64,000 nucleotides of DNA from Daphnia carinata (Eukaryota; Arthropoda; Branchiopoda; Diplostraca; Daphniidae): the NCBI RefSeq assembly GCF_022539665.2, contig NC_081334.1:1860001-1924000 (forward strand). Direction: 5' to 3'. Of the stretch, positions 20,457 to 32,989 are shown in pieces (positions within the stretch are counted from its first letter, which is position 1; each line of letters begins with the position of its first letter). The notes below the pieces were generated by a model. It saw only the letters and a list, made by a program, of their open reading frames with translations, did not search any database and was not told the origin of the DNA. A program made the translations under genes and the position numbers.

Positions 20457-23375
20457 ATGTTTCAAGAGACACACGAGTTTTCTGTAAAAGAAGTGTTACA
20501 GTTTATTCATGATTCGCTTCGATTTATGCGAGCTTCAGATACCATTCCACGCGATTGGACTACCAGAGATTCAACCGAATTGAACCTGTTTATACCCAGT
20601 TTTCGTCATCAGCCGATAGTTCGGCTTGTAGACAGTGTGGTGAGACAAGCCAAATGTGAACCTTTCGATACAGGAATCTATAACTTAAGCCAATTAAGTG
20701 AGGTTATTAAACTCCTCCAACAATCTTTACATTTGAAGCTGGAATTAATGGCTGATCAAGGAATATTTGATCCAATTGTTCCCTGGATTGGATCGATCGT
20801 TACCGAGAACAAGAACACCGTTGCCAAGCTGTTGGCAGATATAAAGCCGGTGCTCATCAAGGAAGCCATACAAACTGTAGATACCGAAGCTGATACGGCT
20901 GTTGTCGAAGAAGACGATTCCAACAAATCATTAGGTTCTAATGAAGTCGTAATCCACGTAGTTGACGATGTCAGAGGGGGCCAAAAAGACTTCTCCTTAC
21001 CAGTATACATTTGTCATTTTACATCTCTTACAAAATTTACACACGAATATTTCTTGTAGGCGAATATATTACTAGAGAAGATGCCTTACTTTGCTAAAGC
21101 TACTAGAGGTATAGATATGTCTAGACAATTGGCCCTTTATTAGTGAAAGTTCTTCGAATTAAAGAAAAATTACTTTGCAGGTCAACTGCTGTCTGACGTC
21201 GACATCACCGTCCATTGCGATGTACACATTTTTGAGTGGTTGACTAGATGGATGAATTCGACGAACCACCCTCCTGCACTTGGTTTGCCACTTATTTTCT
21301 AAGTTTCCTATGACATTCATCTCTCTATTATGCTATTACGAATGCAGAGCCATCAAATGTGGTACCAGTTTTGCTTTCCGCGGCATTCTTGGAAACGGAA
21401 ACGCTAGTGGAGGAATGCTTAAATTTTTGCCATAACCAAACTAATCAAATATTGGACGCGAAACAAAGTTTCAGCTGTCTTAGCGATCAGCTCATTGAAA
21501 AGTATTAACATGGCGGAGCATTTTAATTTAAAAAACAAAATACGGATATTTTAAACGTTTCGTTTACGCAAAATAAAGGCTTGCTGCAAAATTTACCGCT
21601 GCTGAAGTGGAGCAACTTGGTCATCAGAGATCTTCGCTTCAAGCTAGACTGTACGCATTTTTCATCATCGATCTCTGTTCTACAAAAACCAACCCAAAAA
21701 GGGGAATCTTTAAAACGGCTGCCACCCTATTTCAATGCGTTCACTGTGGCGGTTTACTTACTGAAGAAGTTCAGTCAAAAGTACCATGCGCTGCTGGCAG
21801 GGTAATTTTAACAAAGACAGGTCAACTCGTCCACCGCCATCAAAGGTAAATAGTCGTAAACGTTTTGACACTGTCTTATTACATTTTACGTTTTAATTTC
21901 TAGAGATCAGAATTGGAATCTTACCGAATATATCCAGAATCTGAAATTATCGCTGAAAACATGGCGCCGGGTTTATTGGAGACTTTGGTCTCAAACGCAT
22001 TTTCTTGAGTGCTCGAGTTGCTGCATGCCGTTTGCTGCCACCGATTTCATGAAATGTCTATTTCATCCAGAGGGCAGCCAATATATGGGGACGACGCGGA
22101 ATAAAGGAAATTTCCAACCAATCGGGAAGCATACGTGTTGCCAGCAACAAGTATTGCGGTTTTCAACTGTTCCCAATCATCACGTAACGTTGCAATTTCA
22201 CTTTTGGCTAAACTGATTCTTGATCTAAGTATAGCTTAACGCATTCTCTGAAAAACAAAAATCATTATTATAATAATTAGGGATGCCGGATGAAAGAACA
22301 CACTGTTTCATGTGTGAACCTAGAGCAAATTCAGGTGACGACTGTTTGCCGACAGTTTTCAGAGTTTATTCACTTTGCAGGGCTTCCTAAAGTTAACCAA
22401 GTTAACCAAGCTGCCAGTGGTAAGTTCTGGACCTATGAAAAGAACATTATGGTCGCCAAAAAAATGTGTAAATTTTAAAAGATAAAGAAGTACCGAAAGC
22501 ACCTCGTCTACTGGGAACAGAAGAAGATGTAGTGCCTCGTTTTACGTTGGGGTTGCAGAGCCGTCCGCGAAGACATTTAGTACCATTACCATGGCAGGCA
22601 GATCAATATACCAACAAAGATATCAGTAATTCTTTTCATCACTTAACGATGATCTTTGGGTTTCGATTTTGATTTTTTAAATCTCGGTAGATCGCCCGAA
22701 GACTGCATGCAGCTCTCAAGACAGTGTATCAACAACCGGTAGCGCCGAATCGGACGAGAAATTTCGAAAAATAGTAAACGTGCTTGATCCCCATTCTCTT
22801 TGCTACGAAGAAGACGAAGACATGAATGAAGACGAAGTTGAAGATCCGTCAGGTGCTTCTCTCAACAAGACAGCGAAAGCTTCAGGAAGGGACGGATTAA
22901 AAAGAATAAACTACCCACAAATGCTTGGACGTCGAAAATTCTCATCACGCAGAGAATACAAAATAAAACCGCAACCCCAAGTAAAGTAAGTTACGACCAA
23001 TTTTAGCGGAGGGAGAGAGAGAAAGATCTTGTTTGAAGTGAAAAACATTTTTCACTTTGATTTTCCAGGGAAATCGATTTGCGTTGGAATCCTTGTCTAT
23101 CGACCAAGACAAATCAAGACAGCCAACGTTACATGGAGGAAGAAATGTTTCGACGAATAGTCAACCAATTGGCACCACCTCAATGGCAGAAAGCTCGTTC
23201 GCCCGTAGGTGGTCTTTTTGCCAAAATTCATCGTATTCTGCAAGAGAAGGCTCAGCGGGAGGCACGACGGGCCAAGATGGCTCCGGGTGCTACATCAATC
23301 AGTGCTGCCATGACCGCTGCTCTAGCCGCTCGTAAATTTAAGGCGCATCTCCATTCAACGTCAAATCTTGCGTAG
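20457..23375 (+). CDS. SANBR: SANBR/KIAA1841 orthologue, BTB-domain protein
   Basis: Closely resembles vertebrate KIAA1841, named SANT and BTB domain regulator of class-switch recombination. After an N-terminal alpha-helical region (exon 20,457-about 20,999) comes the BTB-like part, VVIHVVDDVRGGQKDFSL then ILLEKMPYFAKATRG and QLLSDVDITVHCDVHIFEWL. Then follows a Cys-rich part: FQCVHCGGLLTEE, TWRRVYWRLWSQTHFLECSS, and HTCCQQQVLRF with HP. The C-terminus has a low-complexity acidic stretch and a conserved helical end, EEEMFRRIVNQLAPPQW, RSPVGGLFAKIHRI, QREARRAK. Many short introns; exon joins at 21,060, 21,180, 21,348 and 21,580 keep the frame. The biochemical role outside vertebrates is not known to me; the N-terminal SANT region is not obvious by eye. 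Confidence 0.8.
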
Positions 23376-23693
23376 TTCAATCTTCCGGTTGATGTAGAGG
23401 CTCTATTACAGTTCTTCTAATGGACAACTTGATTTAGATGATCGAATTACTGTACTAATCACTTATGTGACTCATAATTAATAACAAAAACGTGCATCGA
23501 CATTTGGAACTGGCGGTGATATAAAGGAGGACTGACAGACACTTGACTAGAAAGATGGATTGCTCGTATAGGAAGTTAGAAAATTTCACCGGTTTACAAG
23601 CGATATCATCAAATCACATACTACCTGCCCATAATTCGCCCTATCAATAGACTAGAATAAAGATCTGACTTACGATATTAATTTTAGATTAAG

Positions 23694-25149
23694 CTATTCT
23701 CTTCCACATCAACTTCAGTGATGAAAGAGGACTGCGAGCAATTTAAATACGATTCGGACGACTTGCCTATTCGGCTGCAAGATTGATTTGGAGCATCACT
23801 CCATGCACCACCTACAGAATTAAAACGAGATCTTTTCTCCCTTCGAATTTGATCACCGGGATTGCTAGATTGGATTGCAGAAGGTTGAGGCTCCCTTTAC
23901 AAAGAATATGTTTTTAGCTATAGAAGATAGAATTTGTTCAATAAGGTACTCACCGACAGAGGACACAAACAATTATGTACGAACTGGCACATCCTAGGGC
24001 AGCAAATGCGATGCATATTAGTAGAAGAGTGGAAGTGCTCGCCTCTGATATAATAACCTCCGTCCAATAACGGTCACAGTGTAAGTGCCAACATACTGTA
24101 CGATTGAGTTCATCTGCAAAAGTTCGAATAACAATTTTTAAACAAATTTTGCCGTACAGATTCCAATCTTTCCACACCTCTCAGATGCAGAAATTGTTGG
24201 TTGCTCAGACGTAGAACAAGACCACTAGTACACATGCTAACCAAGCGGGCGCATTCAGAACGAAGCTGAAAGAAATCTTCGTCTCGGCAAGAGCTTTGCT
24301 TTTGCCTTATACGCTCAGACAGTTCTTCTTTTTTAGAGGTTGAAGGCAAGATCATTTCTGGATTTACGTCATTGGTAGTGTTAGTACGGCATCGAGGAAG
24401 TGTTTGGTTAGAAACCGATTTCACAATAGTGGAAGGCGCTGGCGAACAGCAATGCATCTGCGGAAGTTGCGACGGAAGGATCAACCAGCCTTTTCGTTTG
24501 CATTGTTCATCGTCCGTCAGACAAATTTCGGCTTGTTGGTTATAACGACTAAGAGGATGCGCTTGTGGGGTTGCTTTCACCAAAGCAGTGATAGTCTGTT
24601 GCTGTTCTGTAGGGTTCTGGAATTCACTGGTTTGATTTCGATTCTTTGATATTTCTGCCAAGTGGAGCACTTCACATCTTATCAAGTCACAAAAATCACC
24701 TGGGCAGACACTGTCTTCTGTCTATCAATTTCCAGTAATAAGCATCTTTTAGCTAGTGAAATGAAACATCTGAAAAATTGGTATTACCAGTTGGAGCTTG
24801 TCTTGATGTTTTTTTAACATATGGAGATCAAGGAAAGGTTCTCTGTGAAAAGATTTCCCACAAATAGAGCAGCTCCATTTTGTGGTGCTAGCTTGGAATT
24901 TCGATTGATGGATTGCATGGTAAATGTCCCGTTCTGGGTGTAGAGGGCAACTTAAGGGTACTTCAACTTTGAACTTGTTGAAAAGTGGAATCCATTTCTA
25001 TTTAAATACAAAAAAAAATTTATATTTTTCCTATATAAGGATATCTATTATACCTTGGAAACAAAATTCCTGACAAGAAAAGAGAATTCTCGTGAACACC
25101 CTATTGATGGATGACTGAACTCTGGCCATGGCAGTAACGACGAGATCAT
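23694..25149 (-). CDS. Unrecognised C2H2-finger, single-pass membrane protein
   Basis: I do not recognise the family. Hand splicing gives 25149-25054, 24997-24788, about 24722-24184, about 24113-23951 and about 23895-23694. In order: a short leader with REFSFLVRNFVSKKW; PLSCPLHPERD; a classic C2H2 finger CSICGKSF...LDLHMLKKH (C-x2-C-x12-H-x4-H); a Cys pair region VCPGDFCDLIRCEV; a disordered Gln/Ser/Thr/Pro-rich middle; SECARLVSMC and VCWHLHCDRYW; a hydrophobic segment of about 22 residues ending IIVCVLCR; then a polar tail ending VEENSLI. The Cys/His spacing plus a membrane segment suggests an anchored or lumenal protein rather than a DNA-binding factor. The start is uncertain: no signal peptide is seen, so an upstream exon may be missing. 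Convergent with SANBR, divergent from CCDC124. Confidence 0.65.
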
Positions 25150-25628
25150 CAGCAGGATTACCTATTGATACAAATGGAATTTTCATTAGCTGTTCAGTAT
25201 CCCATGCAGAGCTAAATTAATTGGATTATCTCTGCATAGCAAAACCTTATTGTCGAACAATTTTCCCATCATAGATCAGCCATATTACCTTGAGATTTAA
25301 GAAAGATTTCATCTCTAAACTGAAATTTACAAACTTCGGTTGTTCTGTTACATCATGTGAGCAATAAATTTTATTTCGTACAATTTTTTTGAATCACGCC
25401 CATGTTTCGATCATTTTTCACAAACATGCCATTAAAAAACATTGGATCGATCCAGCGTACTAATTTCATTCGTCAGATGGCAATTCCATCGCCACAGTAG
25501 ATGGCGTTGGTTTTGTTTTCTTTTTTGACCTTCAATCCGGTCTTTCGGAAATTTCCGATCGTTGGAATATTTCTGAAAATTTAGTAACTAGAAGTCGTAA
25601 AAGTTGATATAGGCAACGTTCGCCAAGC
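25149..25628. promoter_or_regulatory. Divergent intergenic region with a CTCF-like motif
   Basis: This 480-bp gap separates the starts of the C2H2/membrane gene (-) and CCDC124 (+), so it should hold both promoters. ACAGTAGATGGCGT at 25,494-25,507 matches the CTCF consensus at 12 of 14 positions. No TATA box was recognised. Confidence 0.35.
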
Positions 25629-26564
25629 ATGCCGAAAAAGTTTGAAGGAGAAAATTCAAAGGTGGCAGTTGCCAGAGCGCGTAAGGAGGCAGCCAAACAG
25701 GCAGACCAGAAAAAGAAAGAAGAAAAGCAGGAAGAAGAGTTCTGGAAAGATGATGATAAACATGTTCAGAAAAAGTTGCAGCGCAAAGACGAGAAGGAAA
25801 AGAAAAGAGTAGAACAGTTGGTAACTGCCATCAAACCTTATTTAGCAATCTCATTTCTGAGATAGAAAGTAATAATTTAAATTGTTGGAAAAATAAGGAA
25901 AAGAAAACTGCACTTAAAAATCTGGCAGACGAAGAAATGGAAGCAATAAAGGCACCACCTAAGCAAGCATCCAGCAAAATTTCTCGCCTACAAATTCAAG
26001 TATACAAAATCTGTTGTGAGGGTGGATTCAATCAGAGTACAATATTCTTCTGCATTCAATTTCCGGTAGGCTGAATTAGAGAAGAGGGAAGCTGCTGCCA
26101 AAGGTAAAGGATCACAAACTAAAGTTGTGCCAGTGGAAGATATGGATGCACCAATTCCAGAAAATATAAATAGAGTGGTAATTGATGGAGAAGTAGCTAG
26201 CTCAGTAGATGAAGCTATCCAAGTTCTAAGGTATGCTTATTTGTCAAATTCTGTAACTGGTCTATTACTATGAAAATGGCAATTAGAATTAGTGATTCAG
26301 CTGCTGATATTGAACGACATCCCGAAAAACGAATGAAAGCTGCGTATGCAGCGTTTGAGGAAAGACATCTTCCGCGCCTCCGAGAAGAAAATCCCAACAT
26401 GCGCCTTTCGCAAGTTAAACAAATGTTGCATAGGTAAACAAAAACGAGGTGCTAAAAATGTTATTCTCTTAAATATCTGTTGATATTTGTTTTCTAGGGA
26501 ATGGCTTAAAAGCCCAGAAAATCCGCTAAATGCATCCCACTCTCAATACAATAAAAAAAAATAA
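25629..26564 (+). CDS. CCDC124: Coiled-coil domain-containing protein 124
   Basis: CCDC124 (yeast Lso2 relative) is a ribosome-binding factor that occupies inactive 80S ribosomes and helps them restart; in mammals it is also at the midbody. The start MPKKFEGENSKVAVARAR matches the family N-terminus. It is followed by a highly charged Lys/Glu helix with FWKDDDKHVQKKLQRKDEKEKKR, then SISDSAADIERHPEKRMKAAYAAFEE and the signature ENPNMRLSQVKQMLHREWL with SPENPLN near the end. The C-terminus is NKKK at 26,561. About five coding exons with short introns; roughly 220 residues, the usual length. The divergent neighbour is the C2H2/membrane gene. Confidence 0.93.
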
Positions 26565-27057
26565 CGTTAACATTAATATTTGCTCTGAGGTTGAGTTTGA
26601 TCAATGAAGTTAACATTTTTGTGCTCATCAAAATTTGAAAAATATTAATGTTGAAAGAATACAAACTCGAAGGGACAACACGCAATCTTTTTTACTACAA
26701 TTTTTGTACGATGCCGAAAAGTTTTATAGTTGTCAGAAAATTTGGACGAAAGCTTCCCTTAAATCAATCTTCGATTATTTTACTATTTCATTTTTGATTT
26801 TCAATTTCAGTTTTACGTATGTAGCGTTTAAATCGCTGTAGCTTTACCATGAGGTGTAACTATCGAGCGTGTAAATGATGTTTTGAATTCAAATTATACT
26901 AGATCCATCAGGCATCTAATGGCAGAACAACTGAAAATTATCTGGTGGCTTGTAATGCACCAACATTATTGGGGAATGCACTTTTATGCACTAACATTAA
27001 CAAATATAACGAAATGAAATAGTGAAATATAAAAAAAAAAATATTTTAAATATAATT
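26565..27057. other. Convergent intergenic region
   Basis: AT-rich sequence holding the 3' ends of CCDC124 (+) and NUDT2 (-). Nothing else was recognised; the open frame at 26,635-26,841 has no family resemblance. Confidence 0.4.
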
Positions 27058-27555
<498 letters not shown>

Positions 27556-27917
27556 CTAAACAATTTTCAATTTTTCAGCCTGGGTTTCTTAGATAAAAGA
27601 CAAACGATGGAATATCGGAAGGAGACAAGAGTAACCTTACTATCTATTTTCAAGTATGTGGAACTACTAAAAGAAATACAGCATGTAAACGTCCAGCATT
27701 GCCAGTTTCATTACAATAACAATTCTTGTTTTATACAAACTCAGTGCTGGTTGTTATGGAATTGTAGGATAGATCTATTCTACGACCCTGGTTTTCACTT
27801 GGCGGCTTGCGCAGACTTTTCAAATCTCATGATGACGGCATATACAAATTGCTAATTAATAAGCCACTCTTTATGGAGATGAGAACTCCTACTCATGGTT
27901 TCACCAACAAAACTATG

Positions 27918-27931
27918 GCGCCATCTAGCGG
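27918..27931 (-). promoter_or_regulatory. CTCF-like motif in NUDT2-PLA2G15 divergent promoter
   Basis: On the minus strand CCGCTAGATGGCGC matches the CTCF consensus CCASYAGRKGGCRS at 13 of 14 positions. It lies in the 499-bp gap between two divergently transcribed genes. Function is inferred from sequence only; YY1/Pho-type factors, which read GCCAT, are an alternative. Confidence 0.45.
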
Positions 27932-28045
27932 AACGGCGACAGTCTTTATTTAAAAGTGCAGAAGGCTTCTCTTGTTGTGTTTTCTTGTCAGTCACAGTTG
28001 TATTTAAGTCGTCATTGGGATCACGTTGTAAAGGACTCAGAGAGA

Positions 28046-29791
28046 ATGCGAGCGTCACGTTGCTTGGAGATTTGTTGCATAATATTACTGTATTCTCAGA
28101 TATGTATTGCTGCCAATGATTTACAAGGGCACCCTGTTATTTTAGGTAAACAATTTTTAAATTAACACATCTAAAAGAAAATGGAAACTAAACTGAATAA
28201 ATGTTTATTATTATAAATTAGTGCCAGGTGATGGAGGAAGTCAAATCGAAGGGAGACTTGATAAACCTACTGCTGTGCATTATGTTTGCTCAAAGAAAAC
28301 TGATTACTGGTTCAGCTTATGGCTAAATATGGAACTTCTAGTTCCGATTGTTATTGATTGTTGGGTTGACAACATGAAGTTAACCTATGACAACACTACC
28401 AGGAAAACTACTAATAATCCTGGTGTAGAGATCAGAATTCCTGATTTTGGTAACTCAACATCAGTTGAATGGATTGATCCAAGTAAAGCATCAGCAGGAA
28501 ACTATTTTGCCACAATTGCTGAATCTATACTTAAATTTGGCTATGAAAGAAATGTTTCACTGAGAGGAGCTCCATATGATTTTCGCAAAGCACCAAGTGA
28601 GGATTATCGTACTAAATCGGTTTTTATTATGTTTTTACCCATGAAATTTGTTTGGAATTTCAGACGAACTTCAAGATTATTTTGTGAACACCAAAGCACT
28701 TGTGGAAGATACTTACAGCAGAACAAATGGGCAAAAAATAATATTTATTACCCACAGCATGGGATCTCCAATGATTCTCTACTTCTTAAATCACCAGACC
28801 CAAGAATGGAAAAATAAATACATTAAATCATGGATCTCTTTAGCTGGTTGTTGGGCTGGCACTATCAAAGCCTTGAAAGTTTATGCCCAAGGTTTGTTAA
28901 AAACATTAATAGATGCTTTTTAATTTGGCTTTGAAAAACTGTTGCATTTTATTTCAGGCGATAACCTGGGCGTGCGTGTACTCAGCGAAACTGCACTGCG
29001 GGAGCAGCAAAGGTATTTCATATCAAAACTCTTTTTCTAAAAATTTATTTCAATTGTACCTTTCTTTGTATTCCAACCAACTAAAGAACTAGCCCGAGTT
29101 TATCTTGGTTGATGCCATCCGACAAACTATGGACACCGGAGGAAGTGATGGTCCAGACATCAGGACGAAATTACACAATTCGAGATTATCAGGACTTCTT
29201 CCTGTAAGATACAACGATCGCGCGATGTCTTGTATTCGTCTTGCTAACAATTCTTGTTTTCTTGTCTTTTTGGACACAGAGATATTGATTTCCCGTTGGG
29301 ATATGATATGTGGCAGGACACGCATCCTTTGGTACACGAATTGACAGCACCAGGCGTGGAGATCCATTGCATAGTATGCTAGCTTGTCTACAACTTTGTT
29401 GTATCTGTCCTGTTTTGCATTCATCTTTTATTTGTTATTTACTTTATAGTTTGGAACAGGTGTGGATACAGCTGAGCGACTAGTGTACAGTAAATCATCA
29501 CCCATTGGGAAAGCTACAATCATTATGGGTGATGGCGATGGCACCGTCAATGTTCGTAGTCTAGCCGCATGCAGCAAATGGATCAAAGAGCAGTCACAGC
29601 CTGTCTATGTCCAGGCATTCCCCAATAGAGACCACATGGCTGTGCTTTATGTAATTTTTTCTCTATCAAATTTTGCCTTCATTGCTCGTAAGTTTATTTG
29701 TCTAATATTATGACAGGATCCAGTCATTTTAGATTACATTCAACGAGTTGTCACTGCCAGCCAGGAAGAGGAGGCGGTGCGTAAAGCGTAA
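28046..29791 (+). CDS. PLA2G15: Group XV phospholipase A2 (lysosomal phospholipase A2, LCAT family)
   Basis: A lysosomal phospholipase/transacylase of the LCAT-like family. The start at 28,046 gives a signal peptide (MRASRCLEICCIILLYS...) followed by HPVIL and VPGDGGSQIEGRLDKP. All three catalytic residues are visible: the nucleophile Ser in ITHSMGSP, the Asp in MGDGDGTVN and the His in NRDHMAVL. Also conserved are HYVCSKKTDYWF, DCWVDNMKLTYD, GAPYDFRKAP and EIHCFGTGV. About seven introns; the joins were checked through WLMPSDKLWTPEEV and NYTIRDYQDFF. Roughly 400 residues. Several N-glycosylation sequons (NTT, NST, NVS) fit a secretory route. An AATAAA follows at about 29,922. An upstream in-frame Met at 27,956 would hide the signal peptide and was not chosen. 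Confidence 0.92.
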
Positions 29792-30369
29792 GACGCTTTT
29801 ATTTTCCTTTAAAACTCAAGACTCTCTGGTTTTCTCCTTGTATAACGTGTGCCGCCATTTTCGATTTAGTAAATGCGACACCTCATTTATATAACACGTA
29901 TCGTGTCAGCCTGTTAGTATAAATAAACATTGTACATTCATTTGTTGTCCCCACATCCCCAGTTTGCAATGAAACATTCTGTTACAATATAATTTACTGA
30001 AAATGAAAACTTCGCTATTTATTTCCATCTCATTCGTGTTTACTTCTTTTCATGTGTTTGAATTATTTGCTAGAGAGGATGACAAAATAGGTTTCTAAAA
30101 TTAAAATTAAGGGAGTGAGGAGTGGGACCACATGGTATCGCATATACCGATACAAATGCTACTCAACTGTTTAATTGTTTGTCTCCCTAACGCCAAACTA
30201 TTCCAAACGGTAAACGTTGGCGTTGAAAAGGGTTAAGAACCATTGAAAACTAACCGCGAGAAAAAACCAGCCGGAAAAGCGGTATTCAAGTCTTTTTAAA
30301 TTGGAAGTGAACAGGTAGGGGATGAACACATCAGATTTAGGTTTTTGACGACTTGGAATGGGAACTATT
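29792..30369. other. Convergent intergenic region
   Basis: Holds the 3' UTR ends of PLA2G15 (AATAAA near 29,922 on plus) and RCC1 (AATAAA near 30,013 on minus). No gene was recognised. Confidence 0.45.
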
Positions 30370-32989
30370 CTAGTCCGCCGACGAGTTGGCGACGGCAGCA
30401 GTTCGAGCCTGCGTAGCAGCGGGTGGAGCTACGGTGGTTGAAGATTTTTCGGCAGCTAATAAAACTGTGTGTTGACCACCTGCAGAGGCCAGAAAAACCA
30501 ATCGGTTTTCTAATTGTTTCCCCTTGATGGTTGTTGGTTCTAGCACGTCATCTTCGTGCCCAAGTCCAAGCTGGCCGTTCGTACCCATTCCCCAGGAAAA
30601 GGCCATCCCTAATCAGATGTGATTGTAAAATTCATGTCGGTTTCACTTTGCCGTGACAATTATTTTGCTTACCAGATTCCGTGACGGCTAGGGAAACAGA
30701 TTCACCGGCTGTGACGTCCACACATTTTTGTGACTGAAGTGCTGGGATTGGCGTGGGGACAGCTAAATCTTTTGCGTCAGCACCCATACCCAAACGTCCG
30801 TATTCTTTACGGCCGAGACTGTAAACGAGACCTGTAAAAGCCTTAGGTTAGCTTAGTCCGAAAGCCAAATTACTCTTCCAATTTACCATTTTCGTCCAAA
30901 GCTAGCGTGTGGTGCTGGCCACAGGAAATGCTTTGCCAACGGTGTCCCTTGAAACCATCGGAAACTTCAGGTTGGAAACGCGCGTCTTGGCTCGGGAGTC
31001 CTGTTTAGATAATAATGGATTTTCATAAGTGACACGATATTAATTATGTAAAAAGGTAAATTTAAACTTTTGCACGTACCAAGTTGATTATAGTTGTTAA
31101 GGCCGAAGACATAAATCAGGCCAGTGTCTTTGGCACGGGCAAACGTCGCATAAGACCCTGTCCACACACTGTCGATGACAACACGTTTCTTTCCCTTGCC
31201 CAATGCGACCGGCTGGGGTGTTAGTAGGTAATTCTTGCCTTTGCGGCCTCCTCGGTTGGAAAACACTTCAGCAACGCGACCCAACTGTCCCTGTTCAGCA
31301 CAACCACAAGTATAGACCTGGCCGTCGGAAGACAGGCAAACTAGATGGTCGGCACCAGAAGCAATTTGAGTCATAGGTATGCCTTCTAGAATAGGTACTG
31401 GCAACTTTTGCGAACCAGTCTCGTTAAGTCCCATAGGCCCGTGAGAATCCTACCAAAACAATAGATAAACTTCCAGTTCTCAATCTTGACTGTGTGACAA
31501 AAGTTCTTACACGGAATGTGCCCCAGATAAAACATCGTCCGTCTTCTAACAAAGCAGCAGTATGCGAATCTCCCGCCGATATTAATGTTGCTTTACCAGG
31601 CAAATTGACTAGTCCAGGTTCGAATTCGCTACCTTCTTCGCTAGTATCACGACCCAAAGCTCCCTCGTCATTACACCCAAATGTGTAAATTTCGCCTAAA
31701 TGGATGCGGGATTTTTAAAACATTAATTGGTGAATAACGGTTGATGCAATAGGTCTAAACAAAAATGAAACGAACCTTTACTAGTTAGGCAGACTGTGTG
31801 CATACCACCGGCTACTACATCTATGACATCTTTGACTTGATCTACTAAGGCCGGCCGATTCTTTTCCAAAACATCAGGGCCTAATCCTAGCTGACCCACG
31901 TCACCTTGGCCCATGCAAAGAACCATACCAGTTCCACGTTTTTGACGAAACGGAACAACTATTTCAACTGCAAAAGAATTATTAGTGGAATCATTCGAAT
32001 AATCCACACATTTGTTTTAAGATGTTCCTCACGTTTAGGTTTCTTAGCCGCGACAACTTCTTTAGCTGGCTTCGGTCGCTTTCGAGCTTCGGCGGTTTCT
32101 GTTTTTTTCGTTTCTTTATTCTTTTTTTCGTTGATTACTTCTGCAGGACTATCATCAGAAGATGTTTCCATTTCAGATGCAGCCTTCTTTGCCTTAGCTG
32201 TGGCTGGCTTTTTCTTTTCTGGTGTAGCCACTCTAGATGGATTCATACAAAAGTGTCAGTCTTGCAGTTCGCATATAAACATAAAACTAGAACTTACTTA
32301 GGAACCTTAGGAGCTTTGGCAGCTGAAATCTTTTTAGGCTTGGCTGGTGAAGGTTTAGGCTTTGGTGTCTTTACTGCTTTTACAACTGTGGTTGTTTCTT
32401 TAGCAACAGTTTTAGTAGTTCGTTTTGCTTTCGTAGGGACCTCATCATCTGCTTCTGTTGCTTTCTTTGCTTTGCCTTTTGGTGCAGGGGTTGCTTTGGA
32501 TTTCGCAGGTTCTGGTGCAGGTACTTTTGTGAGCTTAGCTGCTTTTGGAACAGCAACTTTTTTCACAGGGCTTTGCTGTGGGCTAACAGTAGCTTTGCCT
32601 TTCTTCGCAACTGCTTTTGGCTTTGCAGCTTGTTTTGCTGTTGATTTTGTTGCTGTTTTTGCTACTTCTGCAGGCTTTTCCTCAACTTCAGCAACCTAAA
32701 AAGGCAAATTTCGAAAAAAAATAGTTATTTATTTTTTAATTTGAGTATTGGCAAGATATAGCATATAGTTTTCTCATAGAACAAAAAATCATTGATAAGC
32801 GGCTTAGTTTCCGAAAAACAGAGGTAGGCTTGCAACTCTCATTTTCCCTTGGGATACATAGCTTCTCTGAATGCCTAACGGTTTCAGCATGAAAAACACA
32901 ATGCCGGTGTCTCCGAAACTGGGCCAGCTGAGAGCTTTGTGGAGCAATTACTATTCCTTTAAAAATCAACGTACCTTCCGTTTGACCAT
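30370..32989 (-). CDS. RCC1: Regulator of chromosome condensation 1 with long basic N-terminus
   Basis: RCC1 is the chromatin-bound guanine nucleotide exchange factor for Ran. The C-terminal part is a seven-bladed beta-propeller: [110 protein letters not shown], and [11 protein letters not shown] with GGQHTVLL. Asp and His residues of the Ran-facing loops are kept. Unlike human RCC1, whose N-terminal tail is about 30 residues, this one has nearly 190 residues rich in Lys, Ala, Pro and Thr before the propeller, encoded by exons at about 32,035-32,695 plus a five-codon first exon (MVKRK, 32,975-32,989). The tail resembles a histone H1 C-terminal domain and could add DNA binding. The C-terminus is Ala/Thr-rich. 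Confidence 0.93.

Noticed and set aside
25165-25205. Alternative upstream start (MKIPFVSIGNPADD) for the C2H2/membrane gene
   Set aside because: Its frame does not continue into the C2H2 exon; the frame with REFSFLV does.
32022-32699. Plus-strand Phe/Ser/Ala-rich frame
   Set aside because: Antisense shadow of the Lys/Ala/Pro-rich RCC1 N-terminal exons.
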